DNA from: Endomychus coccineus
Lineage: Eukaryota > Arthropoda > Insecta > Coleoptera > Endomychidae
NCBI GenBank assembly: GCA_958510875.1
Contig: OY294068.1
Location: 67,682,633 to 67,746,632, forward strand
Length of the DNA stretch: 64,000 bases
Reading direction: 5' to 3'
Positions within the stretch are counted from its first letter, which is position 1, and each line of letters opens with the position of its first letter. Below the pieces are notes generated by a model. It was given only the letters and a program-made list of their open reading frames with translations, did no database searches and was not told the origin of the DNA. Position numbers and translations under genes: made by a program. Positions 31,895-43,140 of the stretch are shown here, piece after piece.

Positions 31895-32770
31895 TATATG
31901 TAAATTCTCGGAAAACAGGTCACATTAACACGTATGTTTAATATATTTTTGTGTCTCACAATCATCATCTGAAGACGTTTGAACACTAATTCACATCCTC
32001 TAAATAGCGGGATTCCTTAAACTAATTGCACCAAGCACTGAGCGTCTATATCGCATTAATTTCAATTGAAATTGTCTACGTCACAACAACAAATGAAACA
32101 TGATAAATTGAAACTGTAACATATTGATGTATAAAATTATGTGTATTAGAAAACCACCACTATGAAGTAATGTTTCTATAGTTGATTGCGTCATTAGTCG
32201 ATGAAGAACCAAAGACATCTGATATCCCTTTGCGCCAAATAGGTCTGAAGTTAAAATAGATGTGTTTGAGATATTTATGACTGCGATAGCAAAAGCCTTA
32301 GTTTTACCAAAATTAATGATTTATTGTATCGGCTTTCTACCTACACACCATTTTAACATTATAAAGAAAAACGTAGAAATTTTCATATATTTAATTAATT
32401 ATTGACTTAATGACTGTATATCGGTTCTGTGATTAACAGACATAGCATCACGTTTTATGTGAATCATCTCCACGATAGATCTTTTATAATATTTGATTTC
32501 TTTATTAAATTTTTTATAATCGAACTGATGGTTATAATCAAAACAAAGTTTAGCAAGTGTGGCGGAATTTTTAAAGTTTTTGTTTTTAGTACTATACTTG
32601 TGGCCATACATTCTTTTTTGTGAATATTGTTTAGATTCCTATAATGTACTATCGCCATCTAAACAATTTAACTTATATACCATGGTGGTTTGTTTATCTT
32701 TAGGTATTAACGGTCTTAGCGGTTACCAACACAGTTAGTAGGTTTCTGAGCACCATTTATGTCATACTTT
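31895..32770 (-). mobile_element. Penelope-like element, family 2, 3' part
   Basis: The minus strand carries a GIY-YIG remnant (32770-32399), a 3' UTR and, at 31895-32060, the same terminal sequence that forms the arms at 30.5-31.0 and 42.9/46.7 kb (TAAATTCTCGGAAAACAGGT on the plus strand). It also matches the plus-strand copy at 55776-56936. Its hammerhead position (near 31965-31995) is decayed. Confidence 0.78.
32399..32770 (-). pseudogene. GIY-YIG endonuclease remnant of PLE family 2
   Basis: Minus-strand reading: VYKLNCLDGDSTL (the GVYxLxC/GIY side, about 32690-32650), a stop, then KKRMYGHKYSTKNKNFKNSA (about 32610-32550; RMxxH region), TLAKLCFDYNHQFDYKKF, then KRSIVEMIHIKRDAMSVN and HRTDIQSLSQ with a stop at 32399. 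This is the order of PLE C-terminal endonucleases (GVYxLxCxxC, R...H, ALAxH, LExxxI). The catalytic Tyr block is lost by a stop and frameshift, so it is dead. Confidence 0.75.
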
Positions 32771-32810
32771 TTAAGGATTTCTTAATTTTTTCATAGGTCT
32801 CCTTAATGTA

Positions 32811-33035
32811 CGGTAATGTTATAAAATTATTTTTATTACTTTTTATATTATTTATATAATATGATGTACTATTAAAGATTTTGTTTATTCTTCCTTTATA
32901 ATGATGCGGTTAAAAACAGGTAGATCAGGTACCTGTTTTAACCCCATTAGTAAATGAAAAATGAACAAAATCTATAATAGTGCATCATATATAAATAATA
33001 TAAACAGAAATAAAAATAATTTTATAACATTACCG
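32811..33035. repeat. 225-bp near-perfect palindrome
   Basis: CGGTAATGTTATAAAATTAT at 32811 pairs with ATAATTTTATAACATTACCG ending at 33035, and pairing continues with few mismatches to a centre around 32920-32945 (ACAGGTAGATCAGGTACCTGT). AT-rich and non-coding. It lies immediately 5' of the PLE remnant, so it may be an element end or an independent MITE. Confidence 0.85.
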
Positions 33036-34759
33036 AGTCAATTGGCTTTGGGAATGGCTTTTTTTTGGGAATGGCTTTTTTTGGGAATTGGCTTTTGATG
33101 AACCTCAGAATATCCAACATTCTATAAATATATGAGTGATATCTGCAGTCATCTGAATAAACCATGTTACTCGATCAGAGTTTTAACCAAATATCTTGAC
33201 TGTACAACAGTTAAAATCCGCTTATTTGGGTTATGTCTATCTACATCGAAACCTGTGTTTTTCAACATTCTTGAATATGAATACCCGACCCCTTCACGAG
33301 TGAACAAATTCAGGCGCTTCTTATTTAAATGATGGTTAATAGGTGATCAAAGTTGTGAAGTCTATTGGAGGTAAAACCTTGCAACTTCGTCTGTTTAGAA
33401 TTGTTCGTAAAGAAATGGGTTTGCTCCTACGAAATGTCATTTATCACTCAAAGGTCAGGGGGGGGGGCTATCCAAAGGGAAGGTATTGAAATAAGTTCTG
33501 GAACTAAAAACGAAATTGCTAATGTTCTTCCAAGAATTAAATAGAATCAGTCATTATGTGTTAAAAAAAATTAATTCTGAACTTAAATAAAATTAGAGAA
33601 GAAAACATTCTAACGGCCAAGGTTAAAAATCAAAGGATTCGTCTCGAAATTTGGTTTGTGGTCAACGTCTTTACAAAAAGGGATGTACGATTCTTTCCCT
33701 TAAGTTCAGAAGATTGGCGAATAAATTGCAATGGACCAATCGCTGGTAGTAAGCTCTCACATTCCTTACATGATAGTGAGCTTGCATAATTAGAAAGTGA
33801 AACTTTCCAGAACTGGATGCTGAAGCTATCAATGGGCATAGGTGAATACTAAATCCTTTTTTGGATATGTCAGTACAACTAGCTGATCTGACCAGGAAGA
33901 TGAAAGAAAATCTCATAGATTTTGCTGCTTACGGCATGCTTAAGATACAATTTAATTGACAAAATATTGAAAAAAATAATACCCAGAGTTGGCGAGGGAA
34001 GCTATGAAATTATTTGTGCGATCACTTCCTACCTGTGTGAACTAACGTTCTTTTCTAACTAACCGAGCAAGAGTGGGTGACCCCCTTGGGGGTCGCGACC
34101 CACACGTTCAAAAACGTTGATTTAAACTATGAGATCTCATTTTGAGGACATTATTCCTAGTATGTTTCAAGTTCAAAGAGCAATAATACTGACCGTCTAT
34201 GGAATCTACATATATCAAAATGTTAACTATAATTCAACAATATGAAGTAAATGCTGTAAATCTGTATACATATCCTGAACTTCGAACAACATTTACCGGA
34301 AGAGACCCCTTGTACTCTGTTTTTTATCGTTTATTAAGAGAATGATTAACATCAATGAATTCTGTCAATTACTTTAATGACAGTGCCAAATATTTATATA
34401 TGACATTTTTAACAAAAAAAAAATGAGAATCACAATCATTCAAACACAAAATTTCTTCCCCCCTCGGAGTATTCTTGGGTCTGAGAAGTCGTCATTCTGA
34501 AGTTGCCCTTAACTCGGAGAAAACCGCTGTGGAGGTTTACTGACATGTGAAGATGTTCGAGGCGTACTCGGCGGGCTTAGTACCTGTGTAATGTAGGAGA
34601 CGGTGTGGTGGTGTGTGTGGTGCAGGAGACGGTAGTACCTCCAGTGCATTCTTAGGTGCTGTAACCACTGATGGAATTTGTGGAAAAATCTTGTATTCCG
34701 GATGAATTCCGCATCACAATAGCACGATTTGATAATAAAATCCTGCAACATCTGTAAAC
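33036..34759. other. no gene recognised; possible DNA-transposon end at ~34080
   Basis: Minus-strand fragments (for example NKKRLNLFTREGVGYSYSRM near 33320-33250) form a partial reading that I do not recognise. At 34080-34105 the sequence GGTCGCGACCCACA after ACCCCCTTGGGGGTC resembles ends of SPIN/Buster-type hATs, but no partner end or duplication was found. GGCTTTTTTTGGGAATGGCT is tandemly repeated near 33055-33095. Confidence 0.4.
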
Positions 34760-34769
34760 TAATTCCTAT

Positions 34770-35445
34770 AAACTCCTACCGAAAGATCCCACCCCTCTAT
34801 AGAACGTTCAATTTCACAAATTATCTGTCATTCTTCCATTCCTGATCCACATAAGAAATGTCTTATCCCCCATTGTTCAAGAAGCCCCCGTTTATATTGT
34901 TTGCCTAAAATTCAGAAGCCCTCAGTTCCCCTGACACCAATTGTCAGCACTATCTGATACCCTACTTATAAACTCTCTCGATAGCTGTCATCTATTCTCA
35001 AACCTCTTGTAGGTAATTCCAACAGCTTTATCCTAAATTCCTTCCATTTCGTTGAAAAACTCCAAACGTTAAGTGTTGACCCCGACAATTTGCTCGTCAG
35101 TTTCGACGTCGAATCACTCTTTACCAGACACACTTTCCATAATTTCTCAACTGTTACCTGCCCAAAACGTTTCGATGGACTTACTACCGTTAATTGATTC
35201 TTGTCTATCTTCCACATATTTTCTGTACGATGGCAAGTTTTACAAGCAGTCCTCGGGAGCTGCTATGGGTTCCCCACTTTCTCCGATCGTAGCTAATATC
35301 TTCATGGAAACTTTTGAACAAGATGCCATTGACGACTCATCTGTTCTCAAGCCGAAATGTTGGTTTAGATATGTCGACGACACTTTTGTTATTTGGCAAC
35401 ATGGTCCCGAAAAGCTTGTTCTCTTCCTCAATCATTTAAATTAAT
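34770..35445 (+). pseudogene. Penelope-type reverse transcriptase remnant
   Basis: Reading with stops: LPKDPTPL (34785), then RLYCLPKIQKPSVPLTPIV (34892-34950, PLE RLYGLPKIHK signature), KLSR-stop-LSSILKPLVG (about 34970-35010), FHFVEKLQT and NLLVSFDVESLFT (35085-35130, catalytic palm A). The open part 35073-35444 continues with YDGKFYKQSSGAAMGSPLSP (near 35230-35290), IVANIFMETFEQDAI, then CWFRYVDDTFVIWQHG (35360-35405, catalytic YVDD intact) and FLNHLN. Two in-frame stops (about 34953 and 34986) and a shift near 35140 show decay, though the palm is well preserved. Confidence 0.9.
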
Positions 35446-36326
35446 TACATCCCAATACTCTTTTCATCATGGAAGTCGAATTGCAAGGTTCACTCTTGTT
35501 CCTAGATGTATTGGTTAGTCGACAGACTGAAGGTACTTTAGAACATTCTGTGTATCGAAAACCCACCCCTACCGATAGATAACCCAATGGTTTTTCCCAC
35601 CACCACCCTGCCCAAAAGCAATCTGTCATAAGCTCCTTGGTCCACAGAGCTGTTAACTCATCTCAACCTCAATCCTTAAAGTCAGGATTAAAACATCTTT
35701 CATCTGCCTTATTATTAAACAATTTCTCCCATTACAACATTCAAAAACCCATAAAGAAATACACTTCGCCTAAAGTTTCAAATCGACCTGAGCCACAAAC
35801 CCACCCGCCTGCTTTATCCACTGCCTATCTTCCAAATATTGAAAATATAAAAGATCGAATTTTCAAAATCCTCAAAAAACATAATATTTCTACCCGTTTT
35901 TCCACACTTCCAAAATTATTTTAGTTTTACAAACCTATCAAAGGTCCTCCCCTTCACTTAGAAGGCATTTATAGCATTCCCTGTTCTTGCGGTTAAGCCT
36001 ACATTGGTGAAACAGGTCGTACAGTAGCTACTCGTGTGAAAGAACATGAGCGTTTTACAAGGCTTCGTGACACCAGTAGATCTGCACTTGCGGAACACAT
36101 GTTTGACACTAATCATCAAATCCTTCTCGAAGATACTAAAATCCTAACCCGAGCCCTAAACTACTATCAGCAAAAAATTCTTGAAGCTATAGAAATCCTT
36201 AAACATCCAAATAATCTGAACCGTGACTCAGGATATTACCATCCCAACATTTGGAAACCCATCCTCGAAAATTCCACTTCGCACATGATCACACAATGGC
36301 AGGGTCAGGTGCCGGAACGGAGTTAA
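35446..36326 (+). pseudogene. PLE linker and GIY-YIG endonuclease remnant
   Basis: After the YVDD domain the thumb (FIMEVELQGSLLFLDVLVSR, 35463-35522; VYRKPTPTDR) continues in frame with stops, then a linker (35637-35924). The GIY-YIG begins at GIYSIPCSCG (35968-35997), a stop replaces a residue, then AYIGETGRTVATRVKEHERF (36000-36058; YIG Tyr and the R/E-H residues present), SALAEHMFDTNHQI, TRALNYYQQKILEAIEILKH and HPNIWKPIL with a stop at 36326. This domain nicks target DNA in PLEs. One stop inside the domain and others in the linker make the copy non-functional as read. Confidence 0.88.
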
Positions 36327-36432
36327 CTACCGGAATAAGAGCAGTGAACTAAGTAGCATGAAGTATTTTCTCACAATAAATACGGCTACAGAAACCAGTA
36401 GAACCAGTTTCAGTTCAAGCCTCAAGCCTGCC

Positions 36433-36464
36433 CTGAAGATGCCACCTGTAATGGTTGGCGAAAC
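36433..36464 (+). ncRNA. hammerhead-like core 3' of the family-1 PLE
   Basis: CTGAAGA (36433-36439; position 7 is variable in hammerheads), T, a stem GCCA/TGGC with internal loop, then GAAAC (36460-36464) followed by GTCGGCATC. It lies 107 bp after the GIY-YIG stop, in sense. PLEs are known to carry hammerhead motifs in their terminal repeats. Stem III and the cleavage site need modelling. Confidence 0.55.
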
Positions 36465-36614
36465 GTCGGCATCAAGTCGAGCTATTGTAACGCGGAATCC
36501 ATCCGGTAGCCAAGATTTTTCTTGAATAGTTGTATCAATCTTGTAGTTTCGATTTAGTGATGTAATTATAGCTAATTTCTACAAATCTACCTTTATAGTT
36601 GGTCTAAGTGGGAA

Positions 36615-37040
36615 ATATTAACCCGGCAGTGCACGCACCAGAAAACTTACGTTTCTCCTATGACAAAATCGGGAAAATACAATTTCCAAGAAACTAGAAT
36701 TGATTCTGCTTCTCTGGATCCAGCGGATTGAGCCGCCACTATATTTCTACATCGAGTCTTCGTTTTTGACGCAGGAAATTTACTCCACAACGTTTTTTGT
36801 TCCATTCCAAAAACACACTAGAGTACATGCGTGTGGTCAAAAGCATCGACTCCAACAAAAACGAACTTTATACCAACTAAGAAGTAAAATAATGTTGCCC
36901 CAGTCTGTAGTGGAAACACCGCCTCGGGCATTCCTGGAAGGACAGTACAAGCACCATTAGACCAGCGGCGTCAATACTGATTTTATCAATACCTACTCGG
37001 TCCTTTCGACCGACACGCGTGTACTGCCGGGTTTTTAATA
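36615..37040. mobile_element. piggyBac-like MITE (tentative)
   Basis: TTAACCCGGCAGTGCACGC (about 36619) and, at the other end, ACGCGTGTACTGCCGGG followed shortly by TTAA (about 37014-37037) form TIRs with TTAA at both borders, as in piggyBac derivatives. Three extra T bases lie between the right TIR and TTAA. The interior (about 400 bp) has no transposase motif. Confidence 0.5.
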
Positions 37041-37360
37041 ACGAATTTTCTTGGAAGAATATCGGAACGCCAAAACAATAAATATTAACATAAATTGACA
37101 ATTATAGCATTCCGCTGAGCAGAACACCATAACAATTGATTACTAAAATTGTTCTATGATTAGAGGAAATTTTGGATGGCTCAAAATTACTCAAAAGATA
37201 CAGTGTCCTCCCACTTGAAATCTTGAAGAGCTGATTTCATTAATGGTAACGTAATGAATGAGACTATGACTCATATTGATTTATCTTATCTTTTCGTAGT
37301 CGAATCTCATGGTTTTCAATTATTAAATAAACAATTATTATATTACTATAAACCAAGAAT

Positions 37361-37733
37361 ATATTTTGCATAATACATACTTTAATCATTACATATTCAT
37401 ATTGTTGTTACAAATTTGTGAAATATTGCCGAAAGATTTGAAAAAATCAATCTTAACTCGACGAATATATTACTCTAGCTTCTAGGGTACTCCGAGATAC
37501 CCTCTTAGCGTCATCAATTTTCCTTATGCCTTCGAGAAAGTTTTGATATTTTGCATAATACATACTTTAATCATTACATATTCATATTGTTGTTACAAAT
37601 TTGTGAAATATTGCCGAAAGATTTGAAAAAAATCAATCTTAACTTGACGAATAACATTACTCTAGCTTCTAGAGTACTTGGAGATACCCTCTTAGCGTCA
37701 TCAATTTTCCTTATGCCTTCGAGAACGTTTTGA
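37361..37733. repeat. tandem duplication of ~184 bp
   Basis: The segment from TATTTTGCATAATACATACT to GCCTTCGAGAAAGTTTTGA is followed immediately by a second copy with only about five differences, so it is recent. Confidence 0.93.
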
Positions 37734-37739
37734 TTGCTC

Positions 37740-40400
37740 TGCCTTTCAATAGAATTGTTATTATTATTCGCAAATTTTATGACGATGTTTTCCTGAATTC
37801 AAAATTTGATGGAAATTCTCAGATTTACTCTTAAAGTAAAATGAATGAAACTAAGGAAAATCCCAGTTTCTCCGGTCAACAATCTGAAATAATAGGTGAA
37901 AGAAGAAATGGCTTCTATCTTTTTAATTAAATTGGTGCTCGAGGACAAATTGTGTGAGGATCTATGGTAAACAGTCTTAGGTATCTATATTTTTCAAAGG
38001 AGCATTTATTCATGCTTATATCGACGAGGGACAAAAAGATGCATGTACAAGAAAGTAACATTATATTTTTATTAAGAGAAAAAAATAAAGCGAATATTGT
38101 AGGATTGTGCTAATACTAATTTCAAAATTTCTATGCAATTGTCCTGTTTTCTTAGCGGTCAATGAATACTTGAATTATATCTCCAATTTCTATAGCCTTC
38201 GCTATTTCATTTTTTATATTCAGTATGCATAAATTAGTGATTTTGAGTTCTTCGAAGCTAATTTTTTATTTTATTCATCGCAGAAAATGACCCCGCAAGA
38301 TGCTAAGGTGATTGGCAAGATAAGAGCAATTTTAAAACGTTTGTGATAATTAATAAAAATCGATTCTCGATTCATGTCTTTTTAATATAACTAATATTAA
38401 TTTCGTTATAGTATGTTTTAGAATTAACATGTCGGATTATGAAACCGCTCGGTTTATTTTATGTGGGAGCCTAATGATAAAATGATAAACTAAAAACTAG
38501 ATATGGCTTCAAAATCGAATAAAAAAAATCATCTACAGCATTGTTGCGCTACGTAGGCTTTCTGATGGAAATCAAATTTTCAAATAACAGATTATTGTGT
38601 CGAGCTTACGGTAATATAAACATATTGATTCGCAAACAATCCTTTAGCTTAGACATAGTGTAGAGCTCAATCAAAAAATATTTGAATAATCTTCATAAAA
38701 ATTTGTGCTAATTCAATACTTGGCGCTGTTACGCGCTCCAAGCCTCCCCGATCCCCTGAACTAGGCCTATGGTCACAATTGAATTGAATCCCTATCAATC
38801 ATTTCAAGTTATGTGTTAAATCTAAAATAATAATATGCGGATAATTTTCAACACTCTAATCACAAATAACCTTGATAGCACGTGGGGTATTGATAATAAA
38901 TATTACATTATTCTACCTTTCATGCCACATGCTAGCGAAATGAGTTGTGTAGGAAGTTAGTACTGGGGACTGTTAATAAAAGAATAGATCAAACGCATTT
39001 TAAATATTACTATTTACAGTTGCATTTTTACAATGAGACTTGAAGTGGTTCATTCTTTTCCGAATTATTATTTACTGTTCTAAAATTGAATTGATGAGTT
39101 GTCCATTACCTTGTAATATTCCATTTTAAACTATAAAAATATAATTACTTTGTTAAATATCAGTACGTTTATTTAAAGTGAACTTTGCCGGTTCATTTTC
39201 AAAAACGTACAGCAACAAACAACATACGGTTCTATTGTTGTAGAGTACTGAATAATTACATTATTTCTTCATATTACTAGTCATCCACATTACTCATTGA
39301 TTAATATACATATTAATCAATGCATTACTGAACCAACTTACAATATACTCGAGAGTTCAAGATAAACGTGGCAACTCTGTGAAGTATTCCGATTTGGTTA
39401 CTCTCCCGTCATCTGTTGTGGATCCTACGAATAACGTCATGGCGTTGAATACCGCTTAGTAGATTCCTGTTTAAATCAAATCTAAAATCGGTTAGTTGAA
39501 TCATAATAACATAGTAGGCAAGGGAATTTTTGCTTACTTTATTTCTCTTGAAATTGAGATAATTATGAATTGATTCAAATACAAATTTCCGCAATCGATT
39601 TGAGTTTTATATGATCAAAATTTACTTACATGTCTTCATTGGTTGAGTTAAATTTTTCCAGAAACTTCGAAATGAGTTGATACAATTAGGATAAATAAAA
39701 ATTTAGAATGCGATTTGAATAACTTTTGAGCAGATCTTAGTAAAAGACGTCATGCCATGCATGACTCATAATGAAATCATATAAATAGCTATGGTTGATG
39801 AGAATTCAGAGACGTCGGGACATCAGCGCAAACAAAAATATATAAATCCCAAAACAGGATATGTGTTTCAAAATAAAATTAGCATTATTTTGTAAGAGAC
39901 GATATTCCCTGACTGACATTTAATCTGGTTTAACTGAATTCAAAAGTCATCACTCTAGTATAGACTATTTATAATATTGATCAACCCTAGTGACATGATA
40001 AAATAGTAAATAATAATGCATATAAAATAATATTTAGCCGAGATATTAATAAAATAACCACCTTGTAAAAACAACTGGGCGATGGGGAGACTCTTGTTTC
40101 AGGATGGTCAATGGCATACCTGGAAAGAATTAAAGCTTCTGAGCATACTCATTCTGCAGTGACACTACTTTACTAAATTTAGACATAAGTGCAGTGACTT
40201 AGTAAACATCTTAAAACTTTAAATACTGAGTTGTTGCATTAACGTAAATACTTCAGACATACTCAACCATTATCAATAATCTGATCATTATAAACAATTT
40301 ACCTTTAAACTCATTGTACTGAAAACGGAAATGCCTCAACAAATGTATCGAGTTATACTTATACTCAATACCGTAGCAACCATGCTACCGATTTAGATCA
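37740..40400. other. no gene or clear mobile element seen
   Basis: About 2.7 kb of AT-rich sequence with scattered stops on both strands. A small palindrome (TTGATTAATATACATATTAATCAA) lies near 39297. This is the longest stretch in the window without an assignable repeat and might be unique intergenic sequence. Confidence 0.5.
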
Positions 40401-42218
40401 CTTAGTAAAAACCCTTTGTACTGAGGAGTGCAATGGACACTAAAACGCATGAGTCCCCTCCAGACACAAAGCCTTGTTAAATACTTTATAGAGTCGTGCA
40501 ATGGTCCCAGACCAACTCAAAATATCAACAAGAGAAAAGAACACTTTGTACTGAGGAGTGCAATGGACAACAACGCGAGGTCCCCTCCAGACACAAAGCC
40601 TTGTTGAATACTTTAAAGAGCCGTGCAATGGTCCCAGACCAGCTCAAAATATCAACAAGAAACAATAACACATAACATGAGATTGATACTGCAACCTCCG
40701 ATCTAGATCACTTAGTAAAAACCCTTTGTACTGAGGAGTGCAATGGACACTAAAACGCGTGAGTCCCCTCCAGACACAAAGCCTTGTTAAATACTTTATA
40801 GAGTCGTGCAATGGTCCCAGACCAACTCAAAATATTAACAAGTGAAAAGAACGCTTTGTACTAAGGAGTGCAATGGACACCAACGCGAGGTCCCCTCCAG
40901 ACACAAAGCCTTGTTGAATACTTTAAAGAGCCGTGCAATGGTCCCAGACCAGCTCAAAATATCAACAAGAAACAATAACACATAACATGAGATTGATACT
41001 GCAACCTCCGATCTAGATCACTTAGTAAAAACCCTTTGTACTGAGGAGTGCAATGGACACTAAAACGCGTGAGTCCCCTCCAGACACAAAGCCTTGTTAA
41101 ATACTTTATAGAGTCGTGCAATGGTCCCAGACCAACTCAAAATATTAACAATTGAAAAGAACGCTTTGTACTAAGGAGTGCAATGGACACCAACGCGAGG
41201 TCCCCTCCAGACACAAAGCCTTGTTGAATACTTTAAAGAGCCGTGCAATGGTCCCAGACCAGCTCAAAATATCAACAAGAAACAATAACACATAACATGA
41301 GATTGATACTGCAACCTCCGATCTAGATCACTTAGTAAAAACCCTTTGTACTGAGGAGTGCAATGGACACTAAAACGCGTGAGTCCCCTCCAGACACAAA
41401 GCCTTGTTAAATACTTTATAGAGTCGTGCAATGGTCCCAGACCAACTCAAAATATTAACAAGTGAAAAGAACGCTTTGTACTAAGGAGTGCAATGGACAC
41501 CAACGCGAGGTCCCCTCCAGACACAAAGCCTTGTTGAATACTTTAAAGAGCCGTGCAATGGTCCCAGACCAGCTCAAAATATCAACAAGAAACAATAACA
41601 CATAACATGAGATTGATACTGCAACCTCCGATCTAGATCACTTAGTAAAAACCCTTTGTACTGAGGAGTGCAATGGACACTAAAACGCGTGAGTCCCCTC
41701 CAGACACAAAGCCTTGTTAAATACTTTATAGAGTCGTGCAATGGTCCCAGACCAACTCAAAATATTAACAATTGAAAAGAACGCTTTGTACTAAGGAGTG
41801 CAATGGACACCAACGCGAGGTCCCCTCCAGACACAAAGCCTTGTTGAATACTTTAAAGAGCCGTGCAATGGTCCCAGACCAGCTCAAAATATCAACAAGA
41901 AACAATAACACATAACATGAGATTGATACTGCAACCTCCGATCTAGATCACTTAGTAAAAACCCTTTGTACTGAGGAGTGCAATGGACACTAAAACGCGT
42001 GAGTCCCCTCCAGACACAAAGCCTTGTTAAATACTTTATAGAGTCGTGCAATGGTCCCAGACCAACTCAAAATATTAACAAGTGAAAAGAACGCTTTGTA
42101 CTGAGGAGTGCAATGGACACCAACCCGAGGTCCCCTCCAGACACAAAGCCTTGTTGAATACTTTAAAGAGCCGTGCAATGGTCCCAGACCAGCTCAAAAT
42201 ATCAACAAGAAACAATAA
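40401..42218. repeat. satellite array: six 310-bp units
   Basis: Units start at 40401, 40711, 41021, 41331, 41641 and 41951 with exactly 310-bp spacing and the last unit cut at about 42218. Each is a dimer of two ~150-bp halves sharing CTTTGTACT-AGGAGTGCAATGGACA, TCCCCTCCAGACACAAAGCC, TGCAATGGTCCCAGACCA and CTCAAAATAT-AACAA, plus a ~30-bp linker ending GCAACCTCCGATCTAGATCA. Units 2-6 differ at only a few positions. Unit 1 is more diverged. The open frames in it (for example minus-strand 61-codon frames in units 1 and 6) are by-products. Confidence 0.97.
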
Positions 42219-42925
42219 TACAATTGCCAATACTCTACAGGCAAAACAGTTAACAAGCGGTAATCAAAATATCTTTCAAAGTGGATTATTTGAATAATAT
42301 TAAGACATCAATTCAAACGAATAAGACTTGAGTATGCTCTGTGAGAAAACTCACCCTTTCTTGTAATTTGACACTATCACAATGTTAGCACAATTTAGGT
42401 AAACGTATTTTCTTTAATATACTGCCTTAAAGAGAAACAACGTTCGAATGAATTCAATAGCTATTCAAATTTAACTCTAAGCTTTCTTCGATAGTGTAAG
42501 CGTGTTTTAAAAACACCCCTGCATCGCATATAGTCAGCGATAAGTTTGTCAACAATCTCCAATCTAAACAAAACAGTGTCGTTAGCTCGTCTCAATTGCC
42601 CGTCAAAACACGGATGAAATTATTTTACGGTTATTTATCTGTAGGTTAAAGACGTTTATAAACATATCAATATAGAGGGTCTTACAATAAAAATGAAATG
42701 ACAACCTTAGATATATTATAGTTATCATGGGATGATCTATTGGTCATGAAGAAATAAGTAAACTAAATTTTATGGTAAAAGATAAAATAGTGTTTGGGTC
42801 ATTACAACAAAGCTATTTTGAACAAATTGAAGACTTGTATCACACATTAATATAACAAATCATCGATAGATGAAACACTAATTTACCAAACAATTTAAAT
42901 AAAGATTCTTGATTCAGGTATGAAT
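42219..42925. other. no gene seen
   Basis: AT-rich spacer between the satellite and the PLE-bounded palindrome. Confidence 0.5.
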
Positions 42926-42992
42926 TGTATGTAAATTCTCGGGTAATAGGTCACATTAACCAAACATGGTTATTATTTTCGTCTTTACGTAC

Positions 42993-43017
42993 GTTTCGGT
43001 CTCACGACTATCATCAG
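42993..43017 (-). ncRNA. hammerhead-like core, left end of the composite
   Basis: Minus strand: CTGATGA, T, AGTC-GTGA-GACC (one closing mismatch), GAAAC, then GTACG. Mirror partner of the core at 46654. Confidence 0.5.
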
Positions 43018-43140
43018 AAGGCTTATTATGTCTAAAACGGAATTTTTAAAAACTAATTGTATCAGCACAAAGCGTCCTTATTGCACCAATTTCAATTATA
43101 AATGCCCACGTCGCCGAAACGAACAGAAAAAAAAACATGT

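Larger units (their letters stand above)
34760..36540 (+). mobile_element. Penelope-like element, family 1 (RT plus GIY-YIG), 5'-truncated
   Basis: RT motifs (34770-35440), a linker, a GIY-YIG endonuclease (35960-36326), a 3' UTR with AATAAATA (about 36379) and a hammerhead-like core (36433-36464) occur in the order expected for a PLE. The N-terminus is missing or unreadable. Several stops are present. Confidence 0.88.

Noticed and set aside
34080..34110. SPIN-like hAT terminal sequence (GGTCGCGACCCACA)
   Set aside because: No second end and no 8-bp duplication; kept only as a remark in the flank entry.
40440..42178. Repeated 61-62-codon minus-strand frames that look like paralogous small genes
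   Set aside because: They lie entirely in the 310-bp satellite and repeat with its exact period; other units have the same frame broken. No start context or domain.
40401..42218. CRISPR-like array
   Set aside because: Units are 310 bp, spacers are not unique, and the context is eukaryotic.
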